Source: Marivita sp046591575 (lineage in GTDB: Bacteria; Pseudomonadota; Alphaproteobacteria; Rhodobacterales; Rhodobacteraceae). From it: a stretch of DNA of 64,000 nucleotides. A program made the translations under genes and the position numbers. Below the pieces are notes generated by a model. It had not been told where the DNA came from, did no database searches, and saw only the letters and a program-made list of their open reading frames with translations. Of the stretch, positions 1-9,487 are shown in pieces. Location: NCBI RefSeq assembly GCF_046591575.1, contig NZ_JBIQWA010000006.1:152109-216108 (forward strand), read 5' to 3'. How positions within the stretch are numbered: position 1 is the stretch's first letter; every line of letters begins with the position of its first letter.

Positions 1-1788
1 AGCTATCACGATCTGGCCCGCACCCCGCGTCACGGCTATGTCGCGTTCTATCTCTGGTTGCAGCGCCACGCCGACGCGCTGGTGCATATCGGCGCGCATG
101 GCACGTTAGAGTGGCTGCCGGGTAAATCTGTGGCCTTGTCCGCGACGTGCTGGCCCGAATGCCTGACCGGATCGCTGCCGGTGATCTATCCGTTCATCGT
201 CAATGATCCGGGCGAGGCTGCGCAGGCCAAACGCCGCATCGGTGCGGTCACGCTGGGCCATATTCCGCCGCCTTTGCGCACCAGTGGCACACCCGAGCCA
301 CTGATCCGGCTGGAAGCGCTGCTGGACGAATTCTCCAACGCCGATGGGCTTGATCCGCGACGGCGCGACCGGTTGCAAGGCGATATTCGTGAAGAGGCGC
401 AGGCACTCGGGCTGGAAGACGATCTGGGTCTGGAACGGGCCAGTTGCAGTGCAGAAGCGATCACGCAGATCGACCGCTTTGTCTGTGACATCAAGGAAAG
501 CCAGTTCGGCAAGGGTTTGCATGTCTGGGGCCGAACACCGCGCGAAGCAGCCCCCTTTGCCACATCACAATCGGTGGCGGGCGAACGGCAAGCATTGCTG
601 GACGCGTTGGCGGGGCTGCGTATCGCGCCCGGTCCCTCGGGTTCGCCGTATCGCGGGCGCCGCGACGTGCTGCCGACAGGTCGGAACCTGTTTACAACCG
701 ATCCACGCGCCGTGCCCACACGCGCGGCGTATGCCCAGGGTGTTCGGCTGGCTGATGAATTGATCCGGCGGCATTTGCAGGACGAGGGCGACTGGCCGCG
801 TGGCCTGATCGTTGATCTGTGGGGCTCTGCCACTATGCGCACGGCCGGAGAGGAATTCGCCATGGCGCTGCATTTGCTGGGGGTGCGCCCGATCTGGGAT
901 GCCGGATCAGAACGTGTGTCCGGTATCGAGGTTCTGCCACTGGCCGAGATGGACCGCCCGCGTATCGACGTCACCTTGCGGGTTTCGGGCCTGTTCCGCG
1001 ATGTGTTCCCGACCTTGTCGGCATTGTTTGCCCAAGCCGTGCGCATCCTGGCGGCCCGTGACGAAGCCGCCGACTGGAACCCGTATGTGACGCTTGGCGA
1101 TCTGGCGCGGGTCTATGGACCGGCACCGGGGCAGTTTGGGCTAGGGATTGGTGCGGCTTTGGACGATTACAGCGATCTGGGCCGCGAAGAGGCGGGGTTG
1201 GCCTGGCTGAGTGCAAGCGCCTGGGCGCTGGACGGCGATGTGGCAACCCGTAACACGGCTGGCATCCGCGACCGCGTGGCCCAAGCGGACAGTTTTATCC
1301 ATCCGCAGGATCTGCCCGAAACCGATCTGCTGTTGGCGCGCGATTATGCCACGCATGAAGCCGGTTTTGCCGCCGCAAAGGCCATTACGGGGGGCAAGGC
1401 CGCGCTGTATCATCTGGACAACACGACCCCTGAAACACCAAGAGCGCGCGCGCTGACCGAAGAGATTGCCCGCGTCGTCCGGGCCCGTGCGGCCAATCCG
1501 GTTTGGATCGACGGGATGAAACAGCACGGATTTCGAGGGGCTGCCGAGATCGCCGCGACGCTGGATCACATGGCCAGTTTCGCGCATCTGGCTGGTGCCG
1601 TACCGCCGCATCTGTTCGATCTGTATCACGACGCCACGCTGGGTGATCCGGAAACAGAGGGCTTTCTGCAGGACGCAAACCCGCAGGCATATCGCGCCAT
1701 GCAAGACCGGTTCAGGGCGCTGCGGGAGGCCGGGCTTTGGCAGACGCGGCGCAATTCCGTTATCGCCAGCCTAGGGTCGCGCGCATGA
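1..1788 (+). CDS. cobN: Cobaltochelatase subunit CobN (3' part)
   Basis: Large subunit of the aerobic ATP-dependent cobaltochelatase CobNST, which inserts cobalt into hydrogenobyrinic acid a,c-diamide. The frame is open from base 1, so the gene starts upstream and only about 595 C-terminal residues are visible; full-length CobN is usually over 1,000. The visible part opens with the CobN/magnesium-chelatase-H signature HIGAHGTLEWLPGK. The stop overlaps the cobG start as ATGA, so it heads the visible cob operon. cobS and cobT are not in the window. Confidence 0.95.
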   Translation, partial: SYHDLARTPRHGYVAFYLWLQRHADALVHIGAHGTLEWLPGKSVALSATCWPECLTGSLPVIYPFIVNDPGEAAQAKRRIGAVTLGHIPPPLRTSGTPEPLIRLEALLDEFSNADGLDPRRRDRLQGDIREEAQALGLEDDLGLERASCSAEAITQIDRFVCDIKESQFGKGLHVWGRTPREAAPFATSQSVAGERQALLDALAGLRIAPGPSGSPYRGRRDVLPTGRNLFTTDPRAVPTRAAYAQGVRLADELIRRHLQDEGDWPRGLIVDLWGSATMRTAGEEFAMALHLLGVRPIWDAGSERVSGIEVLPLAEMDRPRIDVTLRVSGLFRDVFPTLSALFAQAVRILAARDEAADWNPYVTLGDLARVYGPAPGQFGLGIGAALDDYSDLGREEAGLAWLSASAWALDGDVATRNTAGIRDRVAQADSFIHPQDLPETDLLLARDYATHEAGFAAAKAITGGKAALYHLDNTTPETPRARALTEEIARVVRARAANPVWIDGMKQHGFRGAAEIAATLDHMASFAHLAGAVPPHLFDLYHDATLGDPETEGFLQDANPQAYRAMQDRFRALREAGLWQTRRNSVIASLGSRA

Positions 1789-2915
1789 CCGCGGTGATCA
1801 AGGGCTGGTGTCCCGGTGCCCATCGCCCGATGATGGCCGCCGATGGGTTGGTGGTGCGCATCCGTCCGCGCCTGGCCCGATTGACAGCGGCGCAGGCGTT
1901 GGGTCTGTGTGATCTGGCCCGGCACCATGGTCATGGCTATCTTGATCTGACCAACCGCGCCAATTTGCAGATCCGGGGCGTTGCCGAGGCCGATCACGCG
2001 CATCTGGTGGCCGCCCTGGCCAGGTTGGACCTGATTGATGCCGACCCCGCATTCGAAGCGCGGCGCAACATACTGGTCGCGCCGTTCTGGCAGCCGGGGG
2101 ACATCACCTACCGGTTGACGCAGGCCTTGCTTGCCCGGCTTGCAGAGTTGCCGGAGCTGCCTGCCAAAATCGGGTTTGCCGTGGATTGCGGCGCGCGCCC
2201 GGTGCTGACCCAGAACAGCGCGGACATCCGGATCGAGCAAACGGCATCGGGGTTGAGCCTGCGCGCCGATGGGGCGTTGGCGGGACGGGCGATTGCCGAA
2301 GATACCGCGATTCCCGCGCTGATCGAGATGGCAGAGTGGCTGGCCGCGCGTATTACACCGGATCGACGCCGCATGGCACGGGTCATTGCCGAAACCACGC
2401 TGCCTGCCCAATGGTGCACGACACCCGTCGCACCTGGCGCGCCCGCGCCCGAGATCGGCTTGCAGCGCAAGGGCGCGATGATCGGTGTGCCATTCGGGCA
2501 GGTCGATGCCACCGCTCTGGCGCGCGTGATCAGGGCGCAGGGCGTGCCCGCGATCCGTGTCACACCCTGGCGGATGCTTTTTCTGGAAGGCGGGACCGTT
2601 CCGGACGATGCGGCATTTGTCATTGATCTTCATGATCCTTTGATGCGTGTCGATGCCTGTCCCGGTGCGCCATATTGCCCGTCGGCCAGTGTGGAAACAC
2701 GCGATCTTGCGCGGCGGCTTGCCCCCTTTGTCAAAGGCCGGTTGCACGTGTCCGGGTGCGCCAAGGGGTGCGCCCGCCAACGGCCTGCGGATGTCACACT
2801 CATCGGACGCGACGGCCGTTTTGATCTGGTGCGCAACGGTGGCACCGACACCACGCCCGAGCGATACGCGCTTGGCTCAGACGATGCTCTGGCCGCAATG
2901 AACGGACCCAAATGA
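1785..2915 (+). CDS. cobG: Precorrin-3B synthase CobG
   Basis: Oxygen-dependent Fe-S monooxygenase that hydroxylates precorrin-3A to precorrin-3B before ring contraction; diagnostic of the aerobic B12 route. The protein has 376 residues and a nitrite/sulfite-reductase-like fold. The C-x5-C ... C-x3-C cluster that binds [4Fe-4S] in this family is visible at C292, C298, C325 and C329. An upstream TTG at 1737 is in frame, but the ATG at 1785 overlaps the cobN stop (ATGA) and begins at the conserved segment MTAVIKGWCPGA, so it was chosen. It also overlaps cobH by ATGA. Confidence 0.95.
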   Translation: MTAVIKGWCPGAHRPMMAADGLVVRIRPRLARLTAAQALGLCDLARHHGHGYLDLTNRANLQIRGVAEADHAHLVAALARLDLIDADPAFEARRNILVAPFWQPGDITYRLTQALLARLAELPELPAKIGFAVDCGARPVLTQNSADIRIEQTASGLSLRADGALAGRAIAEDTAIPALIEMAEWLAARITPDRRRMARVIAETTLPAQWCTTPVAPGAPAPEIGLQRKGAMIGVPFGQVDATALARVIRAQGVPAIRVTPWRMLFLEGGTVPDDAAFVIDLHDPLMRVDACPGAPYCPSASVETRDLARRLAPFVKGRLHVSGCAKGCARQRPADVTLIGRDGRFDLVRNGGTDTTPERYALGSDDALAAMNGPK

Positions 2916-3541
2916 CCTATACTTACGAAACCGATGGCGCCGCAATCTATGCGCAATCCTTTGCGATGATCCGGGCCGAAGCCGATCTGTCGCGGTTTAC
3001 CGCCGAGCAAGAACCGATTGCCGTGCGGATGATTCATGCCGCCGGAATGGTCGGGCTGGAGCGTCACATCCGCCTGTCGCCGGATTTTGCCTATGCCGCA
3101 CGCGCCGCACTGATGGCCGGAGCACCGGTCTTGTGCGACGCACGCATGGTCAGCGAAGGGGTGACGCGCGCGCGTTTGCCCGCCGACAATCAGGTGATCT
3201 GCACGCTTTGGGATGCACAGGTTCCGCATTTGGCGCGCGAGATGTCAAACACCCGGTCCGCCGCCGCGCTGGAACTTTGGCGCCCGCATCTCAAGGGCGC
3301 GCTGGTTGCCATTGGCAATGCGCCGACCGCGTTGTTTCATTTGCTGAACATGCTGAAAGACCCGACATGCCCGCGCCCGGCGGCCATCATTGGTTGCCCG
3401 GTTGGGTTTGTCGGGGCGCGCGAAAGCAAGGATGCGCTTTGGACAGACCAGCCTGCGCCCTGTTGTATCGTTGAAGGGCGTCTGGGCGGCAGTGCCATAA
3501 CCGTCGCCGGGATCAATGCCATCGCGAGCCGCACGGAATGA
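2912..3541 (+). CDS. cobH: Precorrin-8X methylmutase CobH
   Basis: Moves the C11 methyl group to C12, converting precorrin-8X to hydrogenobyrinic acid. The 209-residue length is normal for CobH/CbiC. Family segments include MIHAAGM near residue 40, followed by a DARMVSEGVTR stretch, and GCPVGFVGARESK near the C-terminus. Its start overlaps the cobG stop and its stop overlaps the cobI start (ATGA at both joints), implying translational coupling. Confidence 0.95.
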   Translation: MTYTYETDGAAIYAQSFAMIRAEADLSRFTAEQEPIAVRMIHAAGMVGLERHIRLSPDFAYAARAALMAGAPVLCDARMVSEGVTRARLPADNQVICTLWDAQVPHLAREMSNTRSAAALELWRPHLKGALVAIGNAPTALFHLLNMLKDPTCPRPAAIIGCPVGFVGARESKDALWTDQPAPCCIVEGRLGGSAITVAGINAIASRTE

Positions 3542-4269
3542 CGCGACAGGGCACGATACATGGCGTTGGGCTTGGTCCTGGCGATCCTGACCTCATGAGC
3601 GTCCGCGCGCATCGTATGGTGACAAGCGCGCGCCATGTTGCGTTCTTTCGCAAGGCGGGCCGACCGGGTCGGGCGCGCCGTTTGGTGGCCGGGTTGTTGC
3701 CGGCAAACGTAGTGGAATTTGCGATGGAATATCCGGTCACGACCGAAATTCCTGTCGCGCATCCCGATTACAACGCGGCCTTGTCGGCGTTTTATACAAA
3801 CTGCACCGCGCATCTGCGCAGCCTTGTGAATGATGGTGAGGATGTTGTCGTGCTGTGTGAGGGGGACCCGTTCTTTTACGGCTCTTTCATGCATCTGTAT
3901 GAGAGGTTGAAAGGCGATGTCATAGTCAACGTGGTGCCAGCCACGACCGGCATGTCAGCCGCCTGGACAGCGTCGGGTCAGCCGATCACATGGGGCGATG
4001 ACGTGTTGAGCGTTGTGATGGCAACCCTGCCCGAAGACACGCTGGTCCGTCACATAAAGGCCGCCGATGCCGTGGTTCTGATGAAGATCGGGCGCAATAT
4101 CGACAAGGTGCGCAATGCTCTGCGCCGTGCGGGCCGATACGGGACGGCCTGGCTGGTGGAATATGCCAGCATGGACGGCCAGACCGTGCAAAAACTGTCC
4201 GAAGCGGAGGGTCGCGTCACCCCGTATTTTTCGATTGTGCTGGTGCACGGCAACGGGCGGCGGCCATGA
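3538..4269 (+). CDS. cobI: Precorrin-2 C20-methyltransferase CobI
   Basis: SAM-dependent tetrapyrrole methylase that makes precorrin-3A from precorrin-2. The 243 residues show the family N-terminus GVGLGPGDPDLMSVRAHR and the CEGDPFFYGSF loop near residue 105. It sits between cobH and cobJ with ATGA overlaps on both sides. Assignment among the cob methylases rests on the N-terminal motif, length and gene order. Confidence 0.93.
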   Translation: MTRQGTIHGVGLGPGDPDLMSVRAHRMVTSARHVAFFRKAGRPGRARRLVAGLLPANVVEFAMEYPVTTEIPVAHPDYNAALSAFYTNCTAHLRSLVNDGEDVVVLCEGDPFFYGSFMHLYERLKGDVIVNVVPATTGMSAAWTASGQPITWGDDVLSVVMATLPEDTLVRHIKAADAVVLMKIGRNIDKVRNALRRAGRYGTAWLVEYASMDGQTVQKLSEAEGRVTPYFSIVLVHGNGRRP

Positions 4270-5018
4270 GCGGGTCACTGACGATTGCCGGTCTGGGGCC
4301 GGGAGCAGACGACCTGATAACACCGCAGGTTGCCGACGCGCTTGCAGAGGCGACAGACGTGGTGGGGTATATTCCCTACGTCGCGCGCATCGCGCCGCGC
4401 CTTGGCCTGACGCTGCATTCCAGCGACAACCGGGTCGAACTGGACCGCGCCCGTCACGCGCTTGAGATGGCAAGCAAGGGCCACCGCGTTGTGGTTGTGT
4501 CCTCTGGTGATCCGGGGGTCTTTGCAATGGCTTCCGCCGTGTTCGAGGCCGTGGAGGCCGGACCGCCCCATTGGCGCGCGCTCAACATTCAGGTGCTGCC
4601 GGGGATCACGGCGATGTTGGCCGCCGCCGCCCGTGTCGGTGCGCCTCTTGGGCATGATTTCTGTGCGATTAACCTAAGCGACAATTTGAAACCCTGGGCA
4701 CTTATAGAAAAGCGATTGCGTCTTGCGGCAGAGGCCGATTTCGCAATGGCCTTTTATAACCCTCGCTCCAGGGCACGACCCGAGGGGTTTGCCCGTGCTT
4801 TGGACATTCTTAACGAAACCTGCGGTGACACGCGCCCGGTGATATTCGCCCGCGCGGTATCGACGGTGGATGAGACCGTTCGCATTGTGACCTTGCCAGA
4901 GGCACGTCCGGACATGGCCGATATGCGGACCATGGTGCTGGTCGGAAGCGCCGCCACGCGGTTGATCCCTCGCACCGGGACCGCTTTTGTCTACACGCCC
5001 CGGTCAGTGTCCGTATGA
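4266..5018 (+). CDS. cobJ: Precorrin-3B C17-methyltransferase CobJ
   Basis: Methylates C17 and drives ring contraction of precorrin-3B to precorrin-4. The protein has 250 residues with the N-terminal GLGPGADDLITP motif, VVVVSSGDPGVFAMASAVFEA near residue 80, and the AINLSDNLKPW and FYNPRSRARP segments typical of CobJ/CbiH. The 3' end runs 28 bp into the 3' end of cobK on the other strand, so the two transcripts converge head-on there. Confidence 0.95.
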   Translation: MSGSLTIAGLGPGADDLITPQVADALAEATDVVGYIPYVARIAPRLGLTLHSSDNRVELDRARHALEMASKGHRVVVVSSGDPGVFAMASAVFEAVEAGPPHWRALNIQVLPGITAMLAAAARVGAPLGHDFCAINLSDNLKPWALIEKRLRLAAEADFAMAFYNPRSRARPEGFARALDILNETCGDTRPVIFARAVSTVDETVRIVTLPEARPDMADMRTMVLVGSAATRLIPRTGTAFVYTPRSVSV

Positions 5019-5746
5019 TTGAGCCAATCCAGAACGTCAGACACCGAATGGGCCTCGGGCCGCGCCGGAAGCGACGGGCGGTCGATCATGAGAACAGGCA
5101 GCCCCAACTGCCGCGCCGCTTTGATCTTGGCGTTGGCACCGGTGCCGCCAGAATTCTTGGACACAACCAGGTCGATGCGATGCGCCGTCATCAGGGCCAG
5201 ATCGCCTGCAATGCTGAACGGCCCACGATCCTGCACGATCTCGTAATGTCTAAAGGGCGGCGGCGTATCCGGGGCATCAACCAGGCGCAACAGATAGAAA
5301 TGCTGCGGATGGACCGCAAACGCGGTCAGATGCATGCGCCCAATCGCCAGCAGGATGCGCGTTGCCGGTCGGTCCAGTGCTGCGACTGCGCTGGCAATAT
5401 CCGGCACATGGGTCCAATTATCGCCGGTTTCGGGCTGCCATTGCGGACGGGTCAAGGCGATCAGTGGAATGTCTGCCTGCGCACAGGCCGCCACGGCGTT
5501 GCGGCTCATCCGGGCGGCAAACGGGTGGGTTGCATCAATGACATGGGTGATGGCGTGGGCGCTCAGATATGCCAAAAGCCCCGGGATGCCGCCAAAGCCA
5601 CCCACGCGCTGTGGCAGCGGTGTGCGCTTCGGTTGCGACACCCGGCCCGCAAAAGAGACGGTCGCAGAAATGCCCGAACGCGCCAGATTTTGGCAAAGCG
5701 CGGTTGCCTCGGTTGTGCCGCCAAGCACCAGAAGGTTTTTCGTCAT
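4991..5746 (-). CDS. cobK: Precorrin-6A reductase CobK
   Basis: NADPH-dependent reductase converting precorrin-6A to precorrin-6B. The 251 residues begin with the nucleotide-binding segment LLVLGGTTEATAL and contain DATHPFAARMSRN, both CobK/CbiJ hallmarks. The frame stays open upstream, but this ATG has an AAGGAG ribosome site 8 bases away and precedes the conserved N-terminus. It is the only cob gene here on the minus strand. Its start codon shares the CATG at 5744-5747 with the cobL start, and its tail overlaps cobJ. Confidence 0.94.
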   Translation of the reverse strand: MTKNLLVLGGTTEATALCQNLARSGISATVSFAGRVSQPKRTPLPQRVGGFGGIPGLLAYLSAHAITHVIDATHPFAARMSRNAVAACAQADIPLIALTRPQWQPETGDNWTHVPDIASAVAALDRPATRILLAIGRMHLTAFAVHPQHFYLLRLVDAPDTPPPFRHYEIVQDRGPFSIAGDLALMTAHRIDLVVSKNSGGTGANAKIKAARQLGLPVLMIDRPSLPARPEAHSVSDVLDWLNHTDTDRGV

Positions 5747-6944
5747 GGCTGATGCTCCTTGGCTGACCATCATCGGTGTGGGCGAAGATGCGCCGGATGG
5801 TTTGCCGCGCGCAAGCCTTGCAGCACTTGATGCGGCAGAGGTGGTGATGGGGCCGACCCGGCATCTGGGGCTGTTGCCACAGATCAAGGCCAAGCTGATC
5901 CCCTGGCCCGTGCCCTTTGCCGATGGCATCGCACAGCTTTTGGGGCTGCGCGGGCAACGGGTGGCGGTATTGGCCTCTAACGATCCGTTCTGGTTTGGCG
6001 CTGGCAGTCGCATCGCGCAACAGCTGGCCCCGCATGAATGGACAGCGTTGCCCGGCCCGTCGACCTTTTCGCTGGTGGCGGCGCGCATGGGCTGGCCACT
6101 TGAGCACACAGCGTGTTTCGGGCTTCATGCCGCGCCGCTGGCACGGCTGCGTCCGGTGCTTGCACCCGGACAGCGGATCATCGTGCTGTTGCGTGATGGA
6201 GCGGCGGTTCAGGAGCTGGCAGCGTATTTGTGTCAGGCCGGGTTCGGAGCGTCTGACTTTGTGGTTCACGAATCTATAGGTGGCCCGCGCGAACGGCGCA
6301 CAGACGCGCTTGCCTCGGATTTGCCGGATCTCGCCTTTGCCCATCCGGTTTGTGCCGCGATCCGCATAAGCGGCGCGGGCCAGGTGGTGTCCGTTGCCAG
6401 TGGGCGGTCTGACGGGTGGTTCGACAGCGACGGGCAGATGACCAAGCGGCCCATGCGTGCCTTGGCGCTGTCGGCATTGGCCCCGCGCCCGTTTGAGCAT
6501 TTGTGGGATATCGGCGGCGGATCGGGGTCTGTCGGGATCGAGTGGCTGCTCAGCCATCCCAGCCTTGCTGCAACATCCATAGAGCCGCGTTCGGATCGTG
6601 CGGCCCGGATCACCCGCAACGCCGCGCAGCTTGGTGTGGACCGTCTGGCCGTTGTGCAGGGCCGCGCCCCCGAGGCCCTGGCCGATTTACCAGTGCCGGA
6701 CGCTGTTTTTGTCGGAGGCGGCGTGTCACACGGGCTGCTGGATTGGTTTGAAACGCATCTTGCCACGGGCACACGGATCGTCGCCCATGCAGTGACATTG
6801 GAGTCCGAAGCCTTGCTGACGCAGGCCCATGCGGGCCTGGGCGGAGAGATGCTGCGCATCGAACTGGCACGGGCGACGCCGTTGGGAACGCGGCGTGGCT
6901 GGACCGCCAGCTACCCGGTGGTTCAATGGAGCGTGACGTTATGA
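5745..6944 (+). CDS. cobL: Precorrin-6B C5,15-methyltransferase (decarboxylating) CobL
   Basis: Bifunctional enzyme that methylates C5 and C15 and decarboxylates the C12 acetate, forming precorrin-8X. The 399 residues comprise an N-terminal CbiE-type methylase (from TIIGVGEDAPDGL to about residue 200) fused to a CbiT-type Rossmann methylase with the SAM loop WDIGGGSGSVGIEW and VFVGGG. The ATG at 5745 was chosen over the long upstream frame because it begins the conserved domain and has an AGAAGG ribosome site, which lies inside cobK coding DNA. Confidence 0.94.
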   Translation: MADAPWLTIIGVGEDAPDGLPRASLAALDAAEVVMGPTRHLGLLPQIKAKLIPWPVPFADGIAQLLGLRGQRVAVLASNDPFWFGAGSRIAQQLAPHEWTALPGPSTFSLVAARMGWPLEHTACFGLHAAPLARLRPVLAPGQRIIVLLRDGAAVQELAAYLCQAGFGASDFVVHESIGGPRERRTDALASDLPDLAFAHPVCAAIRISGAGQVVSVASGRSDGWFDSDGQMTKRPMRALALSALAPRPFEHLWDIGGGSGSVGIEWLLSHPSLAATSIEPRSDRAARITRNAAQLGVDRLAVVQGRAPEALADLPVPDAVFVGGGVSHGLLDWFETHLATGTRIVAHAVTLESEALLTQAHAGLGGEMLRIELARATPLGTRRGWTASYPVVQWSVTL

Positions 6945-7309
6945 TCGCGGCAGGGTTCGGGTTTCGCAGCGGTGCGACGATCGAAAGTTTGCGCGCGGCG
7001 CTTATGCTGGCAGGCGCAAATATTGCGCCCGATCTTTTGGCCACCGCCGAAATCAAGGCACGTCATGCCGCGTTCATCGCTTTGGCCAGAACGCTGGGGC
7101 TGGCCTTGCGTCCCGTGCCGCAAAAGCAGTTGATCGCGCAGGTCACTCTTACGCAGTCCTGCGCGTCGCAATCCGCCTATGGCACCGGCAGCGTTGCCGA
7201 GGCAGCAGCGCTGGCGGCGGCCGGTCCCGGCGCGCGGCTGATCGGGGTCCGGCACATTTCACCCGACCGAATGGCGAGCTGCGCCATCGCAGAAGGAGAG
7301 GGAACATGA
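6941..7309 (+). CDS. cobE: Cobalamin biosynthesis protein CobE
   Basis: Small protein (122 residues) matching the C-terminal domain of CbiG. It carries the start segment MIAAGFGFRSGATIESL and the conserved TQSCASQSAYGTGSVAEAAAL region. CobE is found in aerobic cob operons; its exact biochemical role is not settled. The ATG overlaps the cobL stop (ATGA) and the stop overlaps the cobM start, so it is tightly embedded. An ATG 15 bases upstream (6926) is in frame but lies inside cobL coding sequence without that coupling. Confidence 0.88.
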   Translation: MIAAGFGFRSGATIESLRAALMLAGANIAPDLLATAEIKARHAAFIALARTLGLALRPVPQKQLIAQVTLTQSCASQSAYGTGSVAEAAALAAAGPGARLIGVRHISPDRMASCAIAEGEGT

Positions 7310-8100
7310 CCATTCACTTTATCGGCGCAGGCCCCGGAGCGCCGGATTTGCTGACGCTCCGCGGACGGGATCTGATCGCGGCGTGTCCGGTTTGCCTCTA
7401 TGCCGGATCGCTGGTGCCTGAAGAGATCCTGCGCCATTGCCCAAAAGGCGCGCGTGTCGTGAACACGGCTCCGATGGATCTGGATGCCATCATCGCAGAG
7501 ATGCAGCAGGCGCATGATGCGGGGCAGGATGTGGCGCGGCTTCATTCCGGTGATCTGTCTGTCTGGTCGGCCATGGGCGAACAGATGCGCCGTCTGCGCG
7601 ACATTGGTATTCCGGTGTCGGTGACGCCGGGAGTGCCCTCCTTTGCCGCCGCTGCCGCCGCGTTGGGGGTTGAACTGACGCTGCCGGGCCTTGCGCAATC
7701 GGTGGTGCTCACGCGTACGCCCGGGCGGGCCTCTTCGATGCCGGATGGCGAAACGCTTGCCAATTTCGCCACCACCGGCGCGACGCTGGCCATTCACCTG
7801 TCGATCCAGAATCTGGATCATGTGACAGCGGCCCTGACGCCCGCCTATGGTGCAGAATGCCCCGTTGCCATCGTGTTCCGCGCGTCCTGGCCGGACCAAA
7901 AGATCATACGCGGCACGCTGGCGGATATCGCCGGGCGGATGGATGCGGACATTACGCGCACTGCGCTGATCCTTGTCGGGCCTGCCCTGGGCGGCGAAGG
8001 TTTTGACGACAGCTGTCTGTATGCCAAGGATTACGACCGCCGCTACCGGCCGCAAAGCGCCCACAGCCCTTGGGCCGGTTGGAGCGACACCGATGTTTGA
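7306..8100 (+). CDS. cobM: Precorrin-4 C11-methyltransferase CobM
   Basis: SAM-dependent methylase producing precorrin-5. The 264 residues contain FIGAGPGAPDLLTLRG at the N-terminus, CLYAGSLVPEEIL, HSGDLSVWSAMGEQM and VTPGVPSFAAAAAALG, all typical of CobM/CbiF. An AGAAGGAG-type ribosome site precedes the ATG. It overlaps cobE by ATGA, and its last eight bases overlap the start of cobB. Confidence 0.95.
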   Translation: MTIHFIGAGPGAPDLLTLRGRDLIAACPVCLYAGSLVPEEILRHCPKGARVVNTAPMDLDAIIAEMQQAHDAGQDVARLHSGDLSVWSAMGEQMRRLRDIGIPVSVTPGVPSFAAAAAALGVELTLPGLAQSVVLTRTPGRASSMPDGETLANFATTGATLAIHLSIQNLDHVTAALTPAYGAECPVAIVFRASWPDQKIIRGTLADIAGRMDADITRTALILVGPALGGEGFDDSCLYAKDYDRRYRPQSAHSPWAGWSDTDV

Positions 8101-9406
8101 TGCACCGGGTATCATGATCTCGGCCCCATCTTCGGGGACGGGCAAGACGACCGTGATGCTGGGGCTTTTGCGGGCCTTGGCAGATCAGGGGATCACCGTC
8201 CAACCGTTCAAATCCGGCCCGGATTATATTGATCCGGCGTTTCATCTCGCGGCCTCGGGGCGTGCGTCGTTCAACCTTGATTCATGGGCCATGGATGATG
8301 CACTGCTGACCGCGATTGCAGGGCAGGCGGAAGGGGCCGATATCTGCGTCGCCGAAGGTTCCATGGGGCTTTATGACGGGGTGGCCACGCGCGGCCAGAC
8401 CGGGTTTGGTACCAGTGCCGAGACAGCTTTGCGGATGGGGTGGCCGGTTGTGCTGGTGGTGGATGTCAGCGGGCAGGCGCAATCTGCTGCTGCGGCGGCG
8501 TTGGGCTTTCGCATGTATGCGCCCGATTTGCCTTTTGCCGGTGTGATCCTGAATCGCGTTGCATCGCCACGCCATGAACGGCTGACGCGGATGGGGATGG
8601 AGCAAGCGGGGCTGACCGTGCTGGGCGCGTTGCCACGCCGCGGGGATCTGACTTTGCCGGAGCGGCATCTTGGCCTGATCCAGGCGGTCGAGCATCCGGA
8701 CTTGGACGCCGCTATCGCGGGCTATGCGGCGTTTCTGCGCGAGCATGTTGATATCGCTGCACTCCGGGCTGCGGCATGTGGCAGGTCATTGCAGACAGGG
8801 GGCACCATGCCCCGCCCGCCGGCACAGCGGATCGCTTTGGCGCAGGATGCTGCGTTTTCGTTCACCTATCCACATCTCATCAAAGGCTGGCGCGCTGCCG
8901 GGGCCGAGGTTTTGCCGTTTTCGCCCCTTGCGAATGAAGCGCCGGATGCCCGTGCTGATCTGGTCTGGCTTCCCGGAGGCTATCCGGAATTGCACGCCGG
9001 TCGGCTGGCAGCGGCCGACATATTTCGCGCCGGACTGAAAGCCCATGCCGAAACCCGACCGGTGCATGGTGAATGCGGCGGCTATATGGCCCTGGGCGCT
9101 GCCTTGGTCGACAAGGAGGGCCGCTGTCACAAGATGGCCGGACTTCTTGGTCTGGTCACCAGCTATGAAAAACGGAAATTCCATCTGGGCTATCGGCAGG
9201 CCCGGTTGCTGGCCCGCTTGCCGGGCTTCGATCCGGGTGTGCTGCTGCGCGGCCATGAATACCACTATTCCACAATCCTTGATCAGCCAGACGCCCCATT
9301 GGCGCAGGTGGCCGATGCCGATGGCAATCCGGTGGCGGAAACCGGGTCGCATCGCGGGCGTGTGTCGGGCACTTTCTTTCATCTGATCACGCAAGAAAAA
9401 CCATGA
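8093..9406 (+). CDS. cobB: Hydrogenobyrinic acid a,c-diamide synthase CobB
   Basis: Glutamine-dependent amidase that amidates the a and c side chains of hydrogenobyrinic acid. The 437 residues have an N-terminal P-loop (SAPSSGTGKTTVMLG, residues 10-25) and a C-terminal class I glutamine amidotransferase domain with VHGECGGYMALG, whose Cys is the expected nucleophile, and a later GHEYHYS motif. The start at 8093 is the ATG just before the P-loop domain; an earlier in-frame start would run deep into cobM. It ends the first cob block. Confidence 0.95.
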   Translation: MFDAPGIMISAPSSGTGKTTVMLGLLRALADQGITVQPFKSGPDYIDPAFHLAASGRASFNLDSWAMDDALLTAIAGQAEGADICVAEGSMGLYDGVATRGQTGFGTSAETALRMGWPVVLVVDVSGQAQSAAAAALGFRMYAPDLPFAGVILNRVASPRHERLTRMGMEQAGLTVLGALPRRGDLTLPERHLGLIQAVEHPDLDAAIAGYAAFLREHVDIAALRAAACGRSLQTGGTMPRPPAQRIALAQDAAFSFTYPHLIKGWRAAGAEVLPFSPLANEAPDARADLVWLPGGYPELHAGRLAAADIFRAGLKAHAETRPVHGECGGYMALGAALVDKEGRCHKMAGLLGLVTSYEKRKFHLGYRQARLLARLPGFDPGVLLRGHEYHYSTILDQPDAPLAQVADADGNPVAETGSHRGRVSGTFFHLITQEKP

Positions 9407-9487
9407 CCAATTTTGATCGAGCCTCAGATCGCGCCCTGCGCTGTCACAGCTTTGATACGGGAAATATCCTTTGCGAGACAGAGCGGT

